64,000 nucleotides of DNA from Pectobacterium atrosepticum (lineage in GTDB: Bacteria > Pseudomonadota > Gammaproteobacteria > Enterobacterales > Enterobacteriaceae), in NCBI GenBank assembly GCA_019056595.1, contig CP036163.1, forward strand, positions 744,001 to 808,000, read 5' to 3'. Numbering within the stretch: position 1 is the first letter of the stretch; each line of letters opens with the position of its first letter. The notes beneath the pieces are model-generated. The model had not been told where the DNA came from, did no database searches, and worked only from the letters and a program-made list of their open reading frames with translations. This document shows, piece after piece, positions 48,016 to 58,161 of this stretch. Made by a program: the position numbers and the translations under genes.

Positions 48016-49437
48016 ATGAGCCTAAAAACCAGCGATGTTAAATTTAAGGATCGTATTCAAACCCAGATTCACGATCCCATCATGCGTAAGGCGGTTGCCA
48101 ACGCGCAGGAACGTATCGGCGCAAACCGTCAGAAAATGGTCGATGAGTTAGGCCATTGGGAAGCGTGGCGCGATCATGCCGCTCAGATTCGCGAGCATGT
48201 ACTTAACAATCTCGATGCTTACCTTTATCAGCTATCAGAAAAAGTGACGTCCAACGGCGGACAGGTCTATTTCGCCAAAACCAAGGAAGATGCCACCCGT
48301 TACATTCTTCAGGTTGCTCAGGCTAACCATGCCAAAAAAGTCGTCAAAGCGAAATCGATGGTCACCGAAGAAATCGGTATGAATCACGTCTTGCAGCAGG
48401 CGGGGATTGAGGTTATCGAAACCGATCTGGGCGAATATATTCTGCAACTGGATCAAGACCCGCCTTCGCATGTCGTCGTTCCTGCCATCCATAAAGATCG
48501 CTACCAAATCCGCAAAGTACTGCACGAAAAGCTGGGCTATGACGGGCCAGAAACCCCAGAAGCCATGACGCTGTTCATTCGTCAGAAGATACGTGAGGAT
48601 TTTCTCAGTGCGGAAGTCGGCGTCACCGGCTGTAACTTCGCGGTGGCGGAAACTGGCTCGGTCTGTCTGGTCACCAACGAAGGCAATGCGCGAATGTGTA
48701 CCACGCTGCCAAAAACGCATATTGCGGTGATGGGGATGGAGCGGATTGCGCCGACCTTTGAGGAGGTGGACGTCTTGATCACCATGTTGGCGCGTAGTGC
48801 GGTCGGCGCGCGTCTGACGGGTTACAACACCTGGCTGACGGGGCCACGCGAAGCGGGACACGTTGATGGGCCGCAGGAATTTCATCTGGTGATTGTCGAT
48901 AACGGTCGTTCACAGATTCTTGGCTCCGCGTTCCGCGATATTCTGCGCTGTATCCGCTGTGGTGCCTGCATCAACACCTGTCCTGCCTATCGTCATATCG
49001 GTGGACACGGCTACGGCTCTATTTATCCTGGCCCAATCGGTGCCGTCATTTCCCCCCTGCTGGGTGGCTATCAGGATTTCAAAGAACTGCCTTATGCCTG
49101 CTCGCTCTGTACCGCCTGCGATACTGTGTGTCCAGTCCATATTCCATTATCGTCACTGATTCTCAAGCACCGGCGCGTTATGGCGGAAAGCGGAATAACG
49201 CCAAAAGCCGAACAGCGCTTCACGAAACTCTTCAGCTACGTCAACAGTCACCCGATGCTGTGGAAGGTCGGAATGATCGCCGGAGCCCATGCCGCAGGCT
49301 GGTTTATTAAAAACGGTAAAACACGCATTGAGATGGGTGCTATCGGTGAATGGACGGAAGCGCGCGATCTGCCAGATGCAGACGGCGAAAGCTTCCGCAG
49401 CTGGTTTAAGAAACATCAGGCAAGAGGAAAGAAATAA
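48016..49437 (+). CDS. lutB: L-lactate utilization protein LutB (iron-sulfur subunit)
   Basis: A 473-residue protein (YkgF-like) with an N-terminal LUD domain (about 1-300) and two [4Fe-4S] ferredoxin-type motifs: CIRCGACINTCPAYRHIGG (about 312-330) and CSLCTACDTVCPVHIPL (about 362-378). It mediates electron transfer in the Lut complex that oxidises L-lactate to pyruvate. AAGGAG precedes ATG 48016. Its TAA stop overlaps the lutC start as TAATG. Confidence 0.94.
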   Translation: MSLKTSDVKFKDRIQTQIHDPIMRKAVANAQERIGANRQKMVDELGHWEAWRDHAAQIREHVLNNLDAYLYQLSEKVTSNGGQVYFAKTKEDATRYILQVAQANHAKKVVKAKSMVTEEIGMNHVLQQAGIEVIETDLGEYILQLDQDPPSHVVVPAIHKDRYQIRKVLHEKLGYDGPETPEAMTLFIRQKIREDFLSAEVGVTGCNFAVAETGSVCLVTNEGNARMCTTLPKTHIAVMGMERIAPTFEEVDVLITMLARSAVGARLTGYNTWLTGPREAGHVDGPQEFHLVIVDNGRSQILGSAFRDILRCIRCGACINTCPAYRHIGGHGYGSIYPGPIGAVISPLLGGYQDFKELPYACSLCTACDTVCPVHIPLSSLILKHRRVMAESGITPKAEQRFTKLFSYVNSHPMLWKVGMIAGAHAAGWFIKNGKTRIEMGAIGEWTEARDLPDADGESFRSWFKKHQARGKK

Positions 49438-50132
49438 TGGAAAACCGAGATAGTTTTCTGGCTGATATTGCCCGCCAGCTCGGACGCAAGGTGCGCCACA
49501 TTCCCGCTTCGTTGCCAAGGCCTGCCAGCCATCATGCTCGTACTCGATTAACCGATCTGAGCGTACAGCAGCGTTGTGATGCGTTTATAGATGTCGCGAC
49601 TAACGTCATGCTAGCGCACTGCGAAATCGTCAGCGAAGCCGACGCAGCGCAGGCCGCGCTGCAATTGTGCGATAAATACGGCCACGCGCCCGTGATCGTC
49701 AGCGACGATCGGCGTTTAGAGGCATTAGGGATCACCGCGTGCTTGCAGCGTGAATGTCAGGCCAGCGTATGGGATCCCAGCGTGGGAGAAGAAAATCTGC
49801 GGCTGGCGGAGCAAGCCAAAGTCGGCGTAGTCTACGCGGAGTATGGCCTAACCGAATCAGGCGGCGTAGTGCTATTTTCCGCACCACAACGAGGACGCGC
49901 CGTCAGCCTGTTGCCGGAATCCTCTCTCTTTGTACTGCGAAAAAGCACATTGTTACCCCGTATCGCTCAGTTGGCGCAGCACCTGCATCACATGGCGCAA
50001 CAAGGCGAGCGTATGCCATCGTGCATTAATATTATTGGTGGCCCGAGCTCCACAGCCGATATTGAACTGATCAAAGTAGTCGGCGTACACGGGCCGATTA
50101 ATGCCGCCTATCTGATCGTTGAGGACTGTTAA
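49437..50132 (+). CDS. lutC: L-lactate utilization protein LutC
   Basis: A 231-residue LUD-domain protein (YkgG-like), third member of LutABC. Recognisable blocks are VGVVYAEYGLTESGGVVLFSAPQRGRAVSLLPESSLFVL (about 130-170) and the C-terminal NIIGGPSSTADIELIKVVGVHGP with its GPSxTADIE signature. Coupled to lutB by a 1-bp overlap and closing the lldP-lutABC operon. Convergent with the guanidine operon, with a hairpin between. Confidence 0.93.
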   Translation: MENRDSFLADIARQLGRKVRHIPASLPRPASHHARTRLTDLSVQQRCDAFIDVATNVMLAHCEIVSEADAAQAALQLCDKYGHAPVIVSDDRRLEALGITACLQRECQASVWDPSVGEENLRLAEQAKVGVVYAEYGLTESGGVVLFSAPQRGRAVSLLPESSLFVLRKSTLLPRIAQLAQHLHHMAQQGERMPSCINIIGGPSSTADIELIKVVGVHGPINAAYLIVEDC

Positions 50133-50139
50133 CACTAAA

Positions 50140-50165
50140 GCAGGCGGCCTCATTTCGCCGCCTGC
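50140..50165. terminator. Hairpin between convergent lutC and the carboxylase gene
   Basis: GCAGGCGGC (50140-50148), loop CTCATTTC, GCCGCCTGC (50157-50165). On the minus strand it is followed by TTTAGTG; it is 18 bp from the end of the carboxylase gene and 8 bp from lutC. Confidence 0.75.
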
Positions 50166-50183
50166 AAAGATCCGGTGCAAGAC

Positions 50184-53100
50184 TTATCCCTGAGACTCAA
50201 TCACCACCACGCACTGCCCTGCACGAACGGACGCTCCAGGCTGGCAGCGAATCTCTCGAACCCTGCCGTGCTGCGGCGACACAATCGGGATCTCCATTTT
50301 CATGGATTCGAGGATCATCAGCGTTTCCCCTTCAGCTACCGTCTTACCCACTTCGGTAGCCACCTGCCAGAGGTTGCCGGCAATCGGGCTTTCCACGCCG
50401 ACCTGCCCCGGCTGGATCGGCATTTCGCTCGTTTCCTCAATCACGGCGTCCACACTATCCGTCACCGATTGGCCGGCAATACGCCAGCGCTCACGCTCCG
50501 CCTCAAACGCTGCCCGCTGGCGCACGCGGAATGTCTCGATGTCTTCCGCTTCCCGCGACAGGAAATCCTGATAGGCGCTTAGCGCCAATTCACTTTGCTC
50601 GATCCGCAGCGGATAACGCCCTAGCGGGAAATCCCGTCGGATGGATAACAATTCATCAGCCGACACCGGATAAAAGCGAATTTGGTCGAAGAAGCGCAGC
50701 AGCCACGGTTTACCGTCAAAGGCGTCAACGTCGCGATAACGATCCCACATTTGCAGCGTGCGTCCGACAAACTGGTAGCCGCCCGGCCCTTCCATGCCAT
50801 AAACGCACAGATAAGCGCCGCCAATCCCCACCGAGTTTTCCGCCGTCCAAGTGCGCGCCGGGTTATATTTGGTGGTGACTAAACGGTGACGCGGATCCAG
50901 CGGCGTTGCCACCGGTGCGCCGAGGTAAACGTCGCCCAGCCCCATGACCAGATAGCTGGCCTCAAACACCGTTCGATAAACCTCATCGAGATTATCCAGT
51001 TCGTTAATACGGCGGATAAATTCAAGGTTGCTTGGGCACCAGGGCGCATCGCTGCGTACCGTGATCATGTATTTCTGAATCGCCAGTTGGCAGGCAGGGT
51101 CGTCCCAGGACAGTGGCAGATAAACCACCCGCGATGGCACGGTCAGATTTTGCTGGGCGCAAACGGCCAACCATAGCGAGGAAAGCCCCTCCAGCAGAGG
51201 CGACAATGCCAGCGTTTCAGGACGATAGTGCACCTGCAACGAGCGAATACCCGGCGTGATATCAATGATGCCATCAAGCGTTTGTTGTTCCAGCGCCATC
51301 ATCAGCGCATGAACGCGAAAACGCAGCGCTACGTCCAGCTCCGCCGCCCCCACTTCCAGCAGTAGATGCGTATCACCGGACAGCCTTGCAACCAGCCGCT
51401 TATCCGCGTCACCGATATCCAATACCACCGGAGAAATGAGCGCGGCAGGCGACCAGTCGATGTTGATCGGCGCAAGCTGTTCTACCTCAGCATGACACGC
51501 CAATGCCAGCGAACGCGCCGTAGCGAGATCGACGGGAATAAAGCGCACGCGATCGCCAGCATTAAGCTGCCCCAGCGCCCACAAGTCGGCTTCGATCACC
51601 GTCACCGGACAGACGAAACCGCCCAGACTCGGGCCATCCGGCCCCAGAATAACCGGCATATCGCCGGTGAAATCCACCGCCCCGATGGCATACGGGTTGT
51701 CGTGAATGTTCGAAGGGTGCAGCCCCGCCTCTCCGCCGCTATCGCGTACCCACTCCGGTTTCGGCCCAGTCAGGCGTACGCCCGTACGGCTGGAGTTAAA
51801 ATGCACTTCCCATTCAGTGGTGAGAAAAGTGTCCATATAGGCAGGCGTAAAATAGTCGGGTGCGGCATGCGGGCCGTAAATCACGCGCAGTTCACGCACC
51901 GCAGACAACGTGGTGCGTAACGCATCCGGCAGGCGGTCACCAACTCGTCTGTCCGCCAGCGCAGCAAGGTGTAAAACATCCCCCGCCCGTAGCGCACGCC
52001 CGGCATGGCCGCCAAACTGTCCCAGCGTGAAGGTGCTTTTACTGCCAAGGTAATCCGGCACCTCGATACCACCGCGCAGGCAGAGATAACTGCGTACGCC
52101 CTGTTCCTGCATTGCCCCTAAACGCAGGCTGGCACCAGCCGGTATCGCAAACACGCGATCCATCGGGATGGGCTGGTCGTCTATCTCAATAGCAATCGCC
52201 GCTCCCGTAACAACTGCCACCGCATCGGTGTTAAAACGCAATGTCGGCCCGTTCATCGTGACCTCCAGCGCGGCCGTCCCCGCCGGATTTCCCACGAGTC
52301 GATTCCCTAAACGCAGCGCGCGATCGTCCATCGGACCCGACGGTGGCACGCCGACCGACCAGTATCCGAGACGTCCGGGATAGTCCTGTACGGTGGTTTG
52401 CGTACCCGCACTCACCACTTCGCAGGTTGTCGCCTTATAGGCCAACGCATCCAAACAGCGCGTCCACGGCTGGCCGCTGGCAAACGGTTCTGCCGCCAGA
52501 ATCTGACGCAGATAGTCACGATTGTGCTCAACGCCGTAGACCCGCGTCTCTGCCAGCGCGCGATCCAGCCCGGCCATCGCCTGCTCGCGGGTTGGCGCGC
52601 AGGCGATAATCTTAGCCAGCATCGGGTCGAAAAACGGGGGGATATCGCACCCTGCCGTCACCCAGGTATCGATGCGCAGGCGGTGTTCTTCTGACGCGGG
52701 GAATTCGACTTCCGTCAATAATCCCGGTGATGGTTGGAACTGTTTGCCCGGATCTTCGGCATATAAACGCGCCTGAATCGCATGACCACGCGGATTCAGT
52801 TGAGCTGCCAGCTCACGCAACGGCGGCAGATCCCCTGCGGCCAGTTCAATCATCCACCGTACCAGATCCACACCCCAAACCTGCTCCGTTACGCCGTGCT
52901 CGACCTGTAGGCGCGTGTTGACTTCAAGAAAATAAAAACGGTCGGTCGCACTGTCATAGACGAACTCCACCGTCCCCGCACTGCGGTAATTCACCGCCTG
53001 CGCCAGACAGATTGCCGCAGAACACAGCGCGTCAGCGACGCCGTCCGGCAGATTGGGCGCAGGCGTTTCTTCAATGACTTTCTGGTTACGACGCTGTACC

Positions 53101-53786
53101 GAGCAGTCCCGAACGCCCAGCGCCAGCACGTCGCCCTGACCATCACCAAAAATCTGTACCTCAAGATGCCGGGCACGTTCGATATATTTTTCGATGAAAA
53201 CGCCCGCATCGCTGAAATTGTTCTGTCCCAGCCGTTTTACCGTTTCAAACGCCTCGGACAGTTCCGTGGCGCTATAGCAGACGCGCATCCCAATCCCGCC
53301 ACCACCGGCCGTGCTTTTGAGCATGACTGGGTAGCCAATCTCTGCCGCCGCGCACAGGGCGGCATCAATATTTTCCAGCAGTTCAGTGCCTTCCAGCACC
53401 GGGACGTGGTATTTCTTCGCCAGCGCGCGCGCCGTATGTTTTAAGCCAAATACGCGCAGCTGCTGCGGCGTCGGCCCAACAAAGGCAATTTGTGCCGTTT
53501 CACAGGCTTCGGCAAATGCCGCATTCTCAGATAGAAAGCCATATCCCGGATGGATGGCCTGCGCGCCACTGCGCTGCGCCGCCGATAAAATTTTCGCGAC
53601 ATCCAAATAGGTATGAGCCGCCGCGCCCTCTCCCAGACTAATGGCTTCATCGGCGTCCTGAATATGCAGGCTACTGATATCGGCATCAGAATAGACCGCG
53701 ACGCCACGGACGTTCATCTCGCGCAGCGAACGCAGAATACGGCACGCAATCGCACCACGGTTAGCAATCAGAAGTGTGTCGAACAT
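50184..53786 (-). CDS. uca: Biotin-dependent urea/guanidine carboxylase
   Basis: A 1200-residue multidomain carboxylase. Domains in order: ATP-grasp biotin carboxylase (1-445, LIANRGAIACRILRSLREM, STAGGGGIGMR, FLEVNTRLQVEHGVTE); AHS2/KipA-like carboxyltransferase (about 455-765, TTVQDYPGRLGYWSVGVPPSGPMDDRALRLGN); AHS1/KipI-like carboxyltransferase (about 775-1070); and a C-terminal biotinyl carrier domain with the biotin lysine in ESMKMEIP (about 1160). Riboswitch-controlled enzymes of this type prefer guanidine, giving carboxyguanidine, over urea (literature, from memory). Last gene of the operon, 242 bp after the DUF1989 gene. Allophanate hydrolase, often fused or adjacent, is not here. Confidence 0.9.
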   Translation of the reverse strand: MFDTLLIANRGAIACRILRSLREMNVRGVAVYSDADISSLHIQDADEAISLGEGAAAHTYLDVAKILSAAQRSGAQAIHPGYGFLSENAAFAEACETAQIAFVGPTPQQLRVFGLKHTARALAKKYHVPVLEGTELLENIDAALCAAAEIGYPVMLKSTAGGGGIGMRVCYSATELSEAFETVKRLGQNNFSDAGVFIEKYIERARHLEVQIFGDGQGDVLALGVRDCSVQRRNQKVIEETPAPNLPDGVADALCSAAICLAQAVNYRSAGTVEFVYDSATDRFYFLEVNTRLQVEHGVTEQVWGVDLVRWMIELAAGDLPPLRELAAQLNPRGHAIQARLYAEDPGKQFQPSPGLLTEVEFPASEEHRLRIDTWVTAGCDIPPFFDPMLAKIIACAPTREQAMAGLDRALAETRVYGVEHNRDYLRQILAAEPFASGQPWTRCLDALAYKATTCEVVSAGTQTTVQDYPGRLGYWSVGVPPSGPMDDRALRLGNRLVGNPAGTAALEVTMNGPTLRFNTDAVAVVTGAAIAIEIDDQPIPMDRVFAIPAGASLRLGAMQEQGVRSYLCLRGGIEVPDYLGSKSTFTLGQFGGHAGRALRAGDVLHLAALADRRVGDRLPDALRTTLSAVRELRVIYGPHAAPDYFTPAYMDTFLTTEWEVHFNSSRTGVRLTGPKPEWVRDSGGEAGLHPSNIHDNPYAIGAVDFTGDMPVILGPDGPSLGGFVCPVTVIEADLWALGQLNAGDRVRFIPVDLATARSLALACHAEVEQLAPINIDWSPAALISPVVLDIGDADKRLVARLSGDTHLLLEVGAAELDVALRFRVHALMMALEQQTLDGIIDITPGIRSLQVHYRPETLALSPLLEGLSSLWLAVCAQQNLTVPSRVVYLPLSWDDPACQLAIQKYMITVRSDAPWCPSNLEFIRRINELDNLDEVYRTVFEASYLVMGLGDVYLGAPVATPLDPRHRLVTTKYNPARTWTAENSVGIGGAYLCVYGMEGPGGYQFVGRTLQMWDRYRDVDAFDGKPWLLRFFDQIRFYPVSADELLSIRRDFPLGRYPLRIEQSELALSAYQDFLSREAEDIETFRVRQRAAFEAERERWRIAGQSVTDSVDAVIEETSEMPIQPGQVGVESPIAGNLWQVATEVGKTVAEGETLMILESMKMEIPIVSPQHGRVREIRCQPGASVRAGQCVVVIESQG

Positions 53787-54028
53787 ACGCTAGACTCATG
53801 CAAGGGCAGGTCGTCCCGCCAAAATGCGATCCGCATGATGGTCGTCCATCGCGGTAACGGTCAAAGGATGCAGAGGCGTGCTACCACACCGGAATCATCC
53901 GGTTTTGTCAGACGGAGAACGGCTCGTCGACGGCAGAAAATACCGGTTCGCCCTCGCTTCCAATGCACTCACCAGCCACACTTTCACACGCTGCCATCGC
54001 GTATGTTTTTCACGGCCTCGATCCGGCG

Positions 54029-54664
54029 TCAGTTCCATACCAGCACCTCCGCTGGCGTCGGATTCCAACCATTGCACGGATTATTCAGCTGCGGGCAGTT
54101 GGAAATCAGCACGATGACATCCGTTTCAGCGCGTAACTCCACGTATTTCCCCGGTGCGGAAATGCCATCCTCGAAGGTCAGTCCGCCTTCCGCCGTTACC
54201 GGCACGTTCATAAAGAAGTTGATGTTCGCGCCAATGTCCTTTTTGTTCAGGCGACCATCGTGCAGGCAGGCACAGAGAAAGTTGTCACGGCAGCTGTGCA
54301 TGTAGCGTCGGTCGAGCGCATAGCGCACCGTGTTGCTCTCTTGCGCACAGGCACCGCCAAGCGTGTCATGTTGACCGCAGGTGTCGGCGACGATCGTCAA
54401 CAACGGATTGCCAAGGTTGGAATACAGCACACTACCGGTCGTCAGGTAGACGTTATTCTGGCGGCGCATCGTACGTTGAGGATCGTAGCGTTCACGTGGG
54501 TCGCTGACGCGATAGAACAGCGTATCCACCGCCTGATTGCCTTCTAAATCCAGCAGCCGCAGCGTCTGCCCCTGTTTTACTTCGAACAGATAGGGTTCTC
54601 CGGCTGGGATGACATGGCGGAAGACCGCGTCCTCGGCCATTTTGTTGCTGGCAATTAATGTCAT
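54029..54664 (-). CDS. DUF1989 protein, probable carboxyguanidine deiminase subunit (UAAP2 type)
   Basis: A 211-residue DUF1989-family protein long annotated as urea carboxylase-associated protein 2. Visible features are the cysteine/histidine-rich [50 protein letters not shown] and [14 protein letters not shown] blocks and the C-terminal [17 protein letters not shown] motif. With the adjacent paralogue it probably forms the carboxyguanidine deiminase (CgdAB), which removes ammonia from carboxyguanidine to give allophanate. ATG 54664 has GGAGG upstream and lies 11 bp after the paralogue. Confidence 0.82.
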   Translation of the reverse strand: MTLIASNKMAEDAVFRHVIPAGEPYLFEVKQGQTLRLLDLEGNQAVDTLFYRVSDPRERYDPQRTMRRQNNVYLTTGSVLYSNLGNPLLTIVADTCGQHDTLGGACAQESNTVRYALDRRYMHSCRDNFLCACLHDGRLNKKDIGANINFFMNVPVTAEGGLTFEDGISAPGKYVELRAETDVIVLISNCPQLNNPCNGWNPTPAEVLVWN

Positions 54665-54675
54665 GTCCGGCCTCC

Positions 54676-55440
54676 TTACAGGTAATCGCGTTCGGTATTG
54701 TGAAACGCGCGTGCATTTTCCTCACGGAACTCACGGCAGTATTTGGCAACATCCTCGCTTTCTGCTCGGCTCCAGGTGAGTGCAATTGGACGCGGCGCAT
54801 ACGTCGGGTTGGGATCCATCGGGTGTTGCAAGGCCGTCAGCACGACCAGTGTGTCCATCGGTGCATACAGCTCGATGTAGTTGCCCGCTTGAGAATGATT
54901 GGCGTGAAAGTGAAACTGCCCCTGCGCATTCACCGTGACTTTGCTGAACAGGTTGATCGCCATCAGTAGATCTTGCAGGTTGAGATTCCATTTCCCCATT
55001 TCGACCAGCAGGTTATCCATGCCGTTACGGAAAAAGCCGTTGCGCAATTCCTGATAGCGCCCCTGCCCGTATTTTTCATGCACCTCCTGCGCATTGAGCA
55101 CGCCGCCAACGCTGTCGTGCCAGCCGCAGGTATCGGTAACGATCGCCGCCAGTACCCGTCCCATATCAGAGTAAAGGCAGTGCCCTACCGTTAATTTGGC
55201 GGTGTGTTGCCCTTTCAGGGTATCCGGCAGGTTTAAACGTTCGCTGGTCTGGTGAGCGTTAAACAGCAGCAAGCCCACATTGCCGCCGCCTTCCACATCG
55301 GTTATCCGCAGAATCTGTCCGCGCTTGAGGATGACGGAGGTATGGCCTCCACCCGGTACCGTTTCTTCATCCAACGTTGACCGGCCTGTCGATGTATTTT
55401 TCGATGCGTGTGTGTCTGTTAATACCTGTATCTCTGTCAT
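54676..55440 (-). CDS. DUF1989 protein, probable carboxyguanidine deiminase subunit (UAAP1 type)
   Basis: A 254-residue paralogue of the downstream DUF1989 protein (urea carboxylase-associated protein 1). Shared blocks are [46 protein letters not shown] and [21 protein letters not shown]. The two cysteine/histidine-bearing blocks fit a metal-dependent deiminase. ATG 55440 ([10 protein letters not shown]) with GGAGC is preferred; the frame from 55482 would overlap the ATPase gene. Third-from-last gene of the guanidine operon. Confidence 0.8.
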   Translation of the reverse strand: MTEIQVLTDTHASKNTSTGRSTLDEETVPGGGHTSVILKRGQILRITDVEGGGNVGLLLFNAHQTSERLNLPDTLKGQHTAKLTVGHCLYSDMGRVLAAIVTDTCGWHDSVGGVLNAQEVHEKYGQGRYQELRNGFFRNGMDNLLVEMGKWNLNLQDLLMAINLFSKVTVNAQGQFHFHANHSQAGNYIELYAPMDTLVVLTALQHPMDPNPTYAPRPIALTWSRAESEDVAKYCREFREENARAFHNTERDYL

Positions 55441-55453
55441 CACAGAAAGCTCC

Positions 55454-56245
55454 TTAAACGGGGGATGTCGCCGCACTGACAACAGGAGACAGCGGCGTAA
55501 AGGCGCGCTGGCGCGTAGCGAGACGTTCCTGATTCAGCGGTATGTCATAAGTAATACGAGCGCCATAGGCTTCAGGCGCATGGGGATCGACGCGCACTTT
55601 GTCGAACACCAGCAAACGTGTGCCGAGGTGGAATCCTTCCGGCAAATCGTGGGTGACCATGAAGACCGTTAAGCGGGTTTCCCGCCACAGCTCCAGCAGT
55701 AAGGTATGCATATCGCCGCGAATACCGGGGTCCAACGCCCCAAACGGTTCATCGAGCAACAGGATGCGCGGCTGGACAATAAACGCCTGAGCAATCGCAA
55801 GCCGCTGCTGCATCCCCCCGGAAAGCTGATTGGGATATTTGTTCATCGCATGTCCAAGCCCGACGCGTTCCAGCATGCGAGCAGCACTGTCACGCACCTC
55901 CTGCTTACGCCGTCCGAACAGCCTGCCGAACCAAGGGGAGCGCGGTATTTCCAGCCCAATCACCACGTTTTCCAACACGGTTAAATGTGGGAAAACCGAA
56001 TAGCGCTGAAACACCACACCGCGGCTGGCATCCGGCTCGGCGGGCAGCGTTTTCCCTTCGAGCCGCACTTCGCCACGACTGGGCGTTTCCTGCCCCAGCA
56101 GCAGGCGCAAAAAGGTGGATTTACCGCAGCCGGATGCACCGACCATCGTGCAAAACTCCCCTTCCTCGACGTTCAGATTCAACCGTTCCAGCACAACGTG
56201 GGCGCCGTACTCCTGCCAGATGTTATCGATCTCGATAAAACTCAT
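55454..56245 (-). CDS. NitT/TauT-type ABC transporter ATPase
   Basis: A 263-residue ATPase with Walker A GASGCGKST (about 38-46), signature LSGGMQQRLAIAQAF (about 144-158), Walker B ILLLDEPFGALD and H-loop TVFMVTHDLPEG. It resembles nitrate/taurine-type importers (TauB-like). ATG 56245 overlaps the permease stop codon as ATGA; the longer frame from 56443 runs inside the permease gene and is rejected. In this operon it should power uptake of guanidine or a guanidino compound (inference). Confidence 0.88.
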   Translation of the reverse strand: MSFIEIDNIWQEYGAHVVLERLNLNVEEGEFCTMVGASGCGKSTFLRLLLGQETPSRGEVRLEGKTLPAEPDASRGVVFQRYSVFPHLTVLENVVIGLEIPRSPWFGRLFGRRKQEVRDSAARMLERVGLGHAMNKYPNQLSGGMQQRLAIAQAFIVQPRILLLDEPFGALDPGIRGDMHTLLLELWRETRLTVFMVTHDLPEGFHLGTRLLVFDKVRVDPHAPEAYGARITYDIPLNQERLATRQRAFTPLSPVVSAATSPV

Positions 56246-57057
56246 GCTTTGCTTTCCTCTGACCACGGGAACCAACGGCGATGTAGCCAGCGCAGTGCCA
56301 TATCCATCAGCCATGCCAGCAACGTGATCCATACGACGTAAGGCAGAATCACGTCCATCGCCAGATAGCGGCGTACCAAAAAGATGCGGTAACCCAGCCC
56401 AGCCGCTGCCGAAATTGCTTCGGCAGAAATCAGGAACAGCCACGCTGCACCCAGCAGCAGCCGCAGGGAAATCAACAGCCGTGACAGCAGTTGCGGCAGG
56501 ATGACGCGCAACACCACCACCCAGCTGTTCGCCCCCAGCGTTTGCGCTTTGATCAGCATTTCCTGTGGGATATTGCGGGCACGCTGTTCGAGATCGCGTG
56601 CCAGCATCGGCGTGACGCCAATGACGATCAACATCACTTTCGAGAGTTCATCGAGCCCGAAGACGATGAAAAGAATGGGTAAAATCGCCAGCGGCGGGAT
56701 CATCGACAGCACCGTCATCAGCGGCGAGAGTGACGCACGGAACAGCGGAAAAGCCCCTGCCGCAATCCCAAACAGCAGACTCAACAGGCTGGCGATGCCG
56801 AGCCCCAGTGCAAGACGTATCAGACTGGCCTGCGTATCCAGCCAGAACAGATAATCTCCGCTACGTTTGTCTTCGGTAAATGCCATGCGCTGAATTGCCT
56901 CGGCCATTTGCCCAAGACTTGGCAGCAGTTTGTCATTGGGATTGGCTTCCAGCCGCAGCGCTGAACCCACGAGGTACAGCACCAGCAACACGGTAAACGG
57001 CAGCAGGACAAGCAGCAGCCGTCCGCCCCGGCTGGGGGAGCGATTGATCAAGCGCAC
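56242..57057 (-). CDS. NitT/TauT-type ABC transporter permease
   Basis: A 271-residue permease with about six transmembrane helices and the EAA loop (KAQTLGANSWVVVLRVILPQLLSRLL, about 169-194). The start is a GTG at 57057 preceded by GGAG; no ATG lies in a better position. Overlaps the ATPase gene by 4 bp and follows the binding-protein gene by 23 bp. Confidence 0.87.
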   Translation of the reverse strand: MRLINRSPSRGGRLLLVLLPFTVLLVLYLVGSALRLEANPNDKLLPSLGQMAEAIQRMAFTEDKRSGDYLFWLDTQASLIRLALGLGIASLLSLLFGIAAGAFPLFRASLSPLMTVLSMIPPLAILPILFIVFGLDELSKVMLIVIGVTPMLARDLEQRARNIPQEMLIKAQTLGANSWVVVLRVILPQLLSRLLISLRLLLGAAWLFLISAEAISAAAGLGYRIFLVRRYLAMDVILPYVVWITLLAWLMDMALRWLHRRWFPWSEESKA

Positions 57058-57080
57058 GATAGTCTCTCCAGTCTGCGAGG

Positions 57081-58139
57081 TCAGAGTTTGTTCTCTGCGG
57101 CCAGACGAACGAAGGTGTCGTCAAAGCGCAGTTTCACATTGGCGCTGTCACCTTGCGTGATCTGCCCAGGGAACGTCATGCCGATAAAATCGGCACTCTG
57201 TGCGCCAGTGCCGAGCAACCCTTTATCAAAGGAGAAATCCGCAACGCGTTTCATGGTGTTCGGGAGATCGGCGCTGGTCAGAAACGCCAGATTGTCCTGC
57301 GCGGAATAAAACAGATGAGTGGTTTTTAGCTGTGCCTGATAACCGGCTAAATCGGTACCGGAGGCGGCTGCCATCGATTCCAACGCGGGTTTGTCACCCG
57401 CTTTCATTAGCGACATCATTTCAAACCAGGCACCGGCCAGCGCTTTACCCAGCGCCGGATTCTCTTGCAGCGTCTGCGTGTTCACGACCATCATGTCGAT
57501 CAGCTCGCCGGGGATCTGACCGGACTGAAAGACTTCCGAGGTATCCGGCTGGCTTTTAATCGCGGAAAGCTGTGGGTTCCAGGCGACAACCGCCTGTACG
57601 CTGCGGGTGGCGAAGGCGGCAACAATATCGGCATCCGACGTGTTGACGACGGTGACATCCCGCTCACGCAATCCGGCGGTTTCCAGACCGCGCACCAGCA
57701 GGTAATGAGAAACGGAGAGTTCAGGCAGATTGACCTTCATCCCACGCAAGTCGCTTAGCGTTTTCCCTTTGCCCTTGAGTACGATGCCGTCATTACCTGC
57801 GGAGAAACTGCCAAGCAGCAACGCCGTGGTATCCACACCGCCCGAAGCCGGAATGGTCAGCGCATCCATATTGGTCATGGTGCAGCCGTCAAACTGTCCA
57901 GCGGTGTATTGATTGATCGACTCGACGTAGTCGTTAAGCTGGGTAACCTTAATTTTGATGCCGTACTTGTCGGCCCATTTATCGATAATGCCCTGCGTGC
58001 CGATGACGCCCCACGGCATCCAGCCAGCATAGATAGTCCAGCACACGTTGAATTGCGTTTTAGGCGCAGCCTGTGAAGGGAAGCTCAGCAGCGCTGAGAG
58101 ACTGAGGACGCAAACGCCCAGTAAACGAGATAAGTTCAT
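57081..58139 (-). CDS. NitT/TauT-type periplasmic binding protein
   Basis: A 352-residue periplasmic solute-binding protein with a signal peptide (MNLSRLLGVCVLSLSALLSF, cleaved after QAA). Features are NVCWTIYAGWMPWGVIGTQGIIDKW, GQFDGCTMTNMDALTIPASGGVDTTAL and VVAWNPQLSAIKSQ, typical of nitrate/taurine/thiamine-type binding proteins. It is the first gene of the guanidine operon; GGAGG precedes ATG 58139 within the 14-nt inverted repeat shared with the riboswitch leader. The ligand is probably guanidine or a guanidino compound, inferred from the riboswitch. Confidence 0.87.
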   Translation of the reverse strand: MNLSRLLGVCVLSLSALLSFPSQAAPKTQFNVCWTIYAGWMPWGVIGTQGIIDKWADKYGIKIKVTQLNDYVESINQYTAGQFDGCTMTNMDALTIPASGGVDTTALLLGSFSAGNDGIVLKGKGKTLSDLRGMKVNLPELSVSHYLLVRGLETAGLRERDVTVVNTSDADIVAAFATRSVQAVVAWNPQLSAIKSQPDTSEVFQSGQIPGELIDMMVVNTQTLQENPALGKALAGAWFEMMSLMKAGDKPALESMAAASGTDLAGYQAQLKTTHLFYSAQDNLAFLTSADLPNTMKRVADFSFDKGLLGTGAQSADFIGMTFPGQITQGDSANVKLRFDDTFVRLAAENKL

Positions 58140-58143
58140 GCCA

Positions 58144-58157
58144 GACCTCCAGTTGAG
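58144..58157 (-). promoter_or_regulatory. Shine-Dalgarno region complementary to the riboswitch leader
   Basis: On the minus strand CTCAACTGGAGGTC contains the GGAGG ribosome-binding site of the binding-protein gene. It is the exact reverse complement of GACCTCCAGTTGAG in the aptamer region (58229-58242). Pairing would hide the ribosome-binding site. Confidence 0.7.
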
Positions 58158-58161
58158 TAGG

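Noticed and set aside
48235-48885. Minus-strand 216-codon frame opposite lutB
   Set aside because: Shadow of the conserved lutB frame; no domain and no ribosome-binding site.
45316-50183. tRNA-Val as integration site for a genomic island (lactate and guanidine genes)
   Set aside because: No integrase gene and no direct repeat of the tRNA 3' end was found downstream.
53613-54305. Plus-strand 230-codon frame bridging the carboxylase and DUF1989 genes
   Set aside because: Overlaps both genes antisense and shows no recognisable domain; the 242-bp gap itself has no coding signal.
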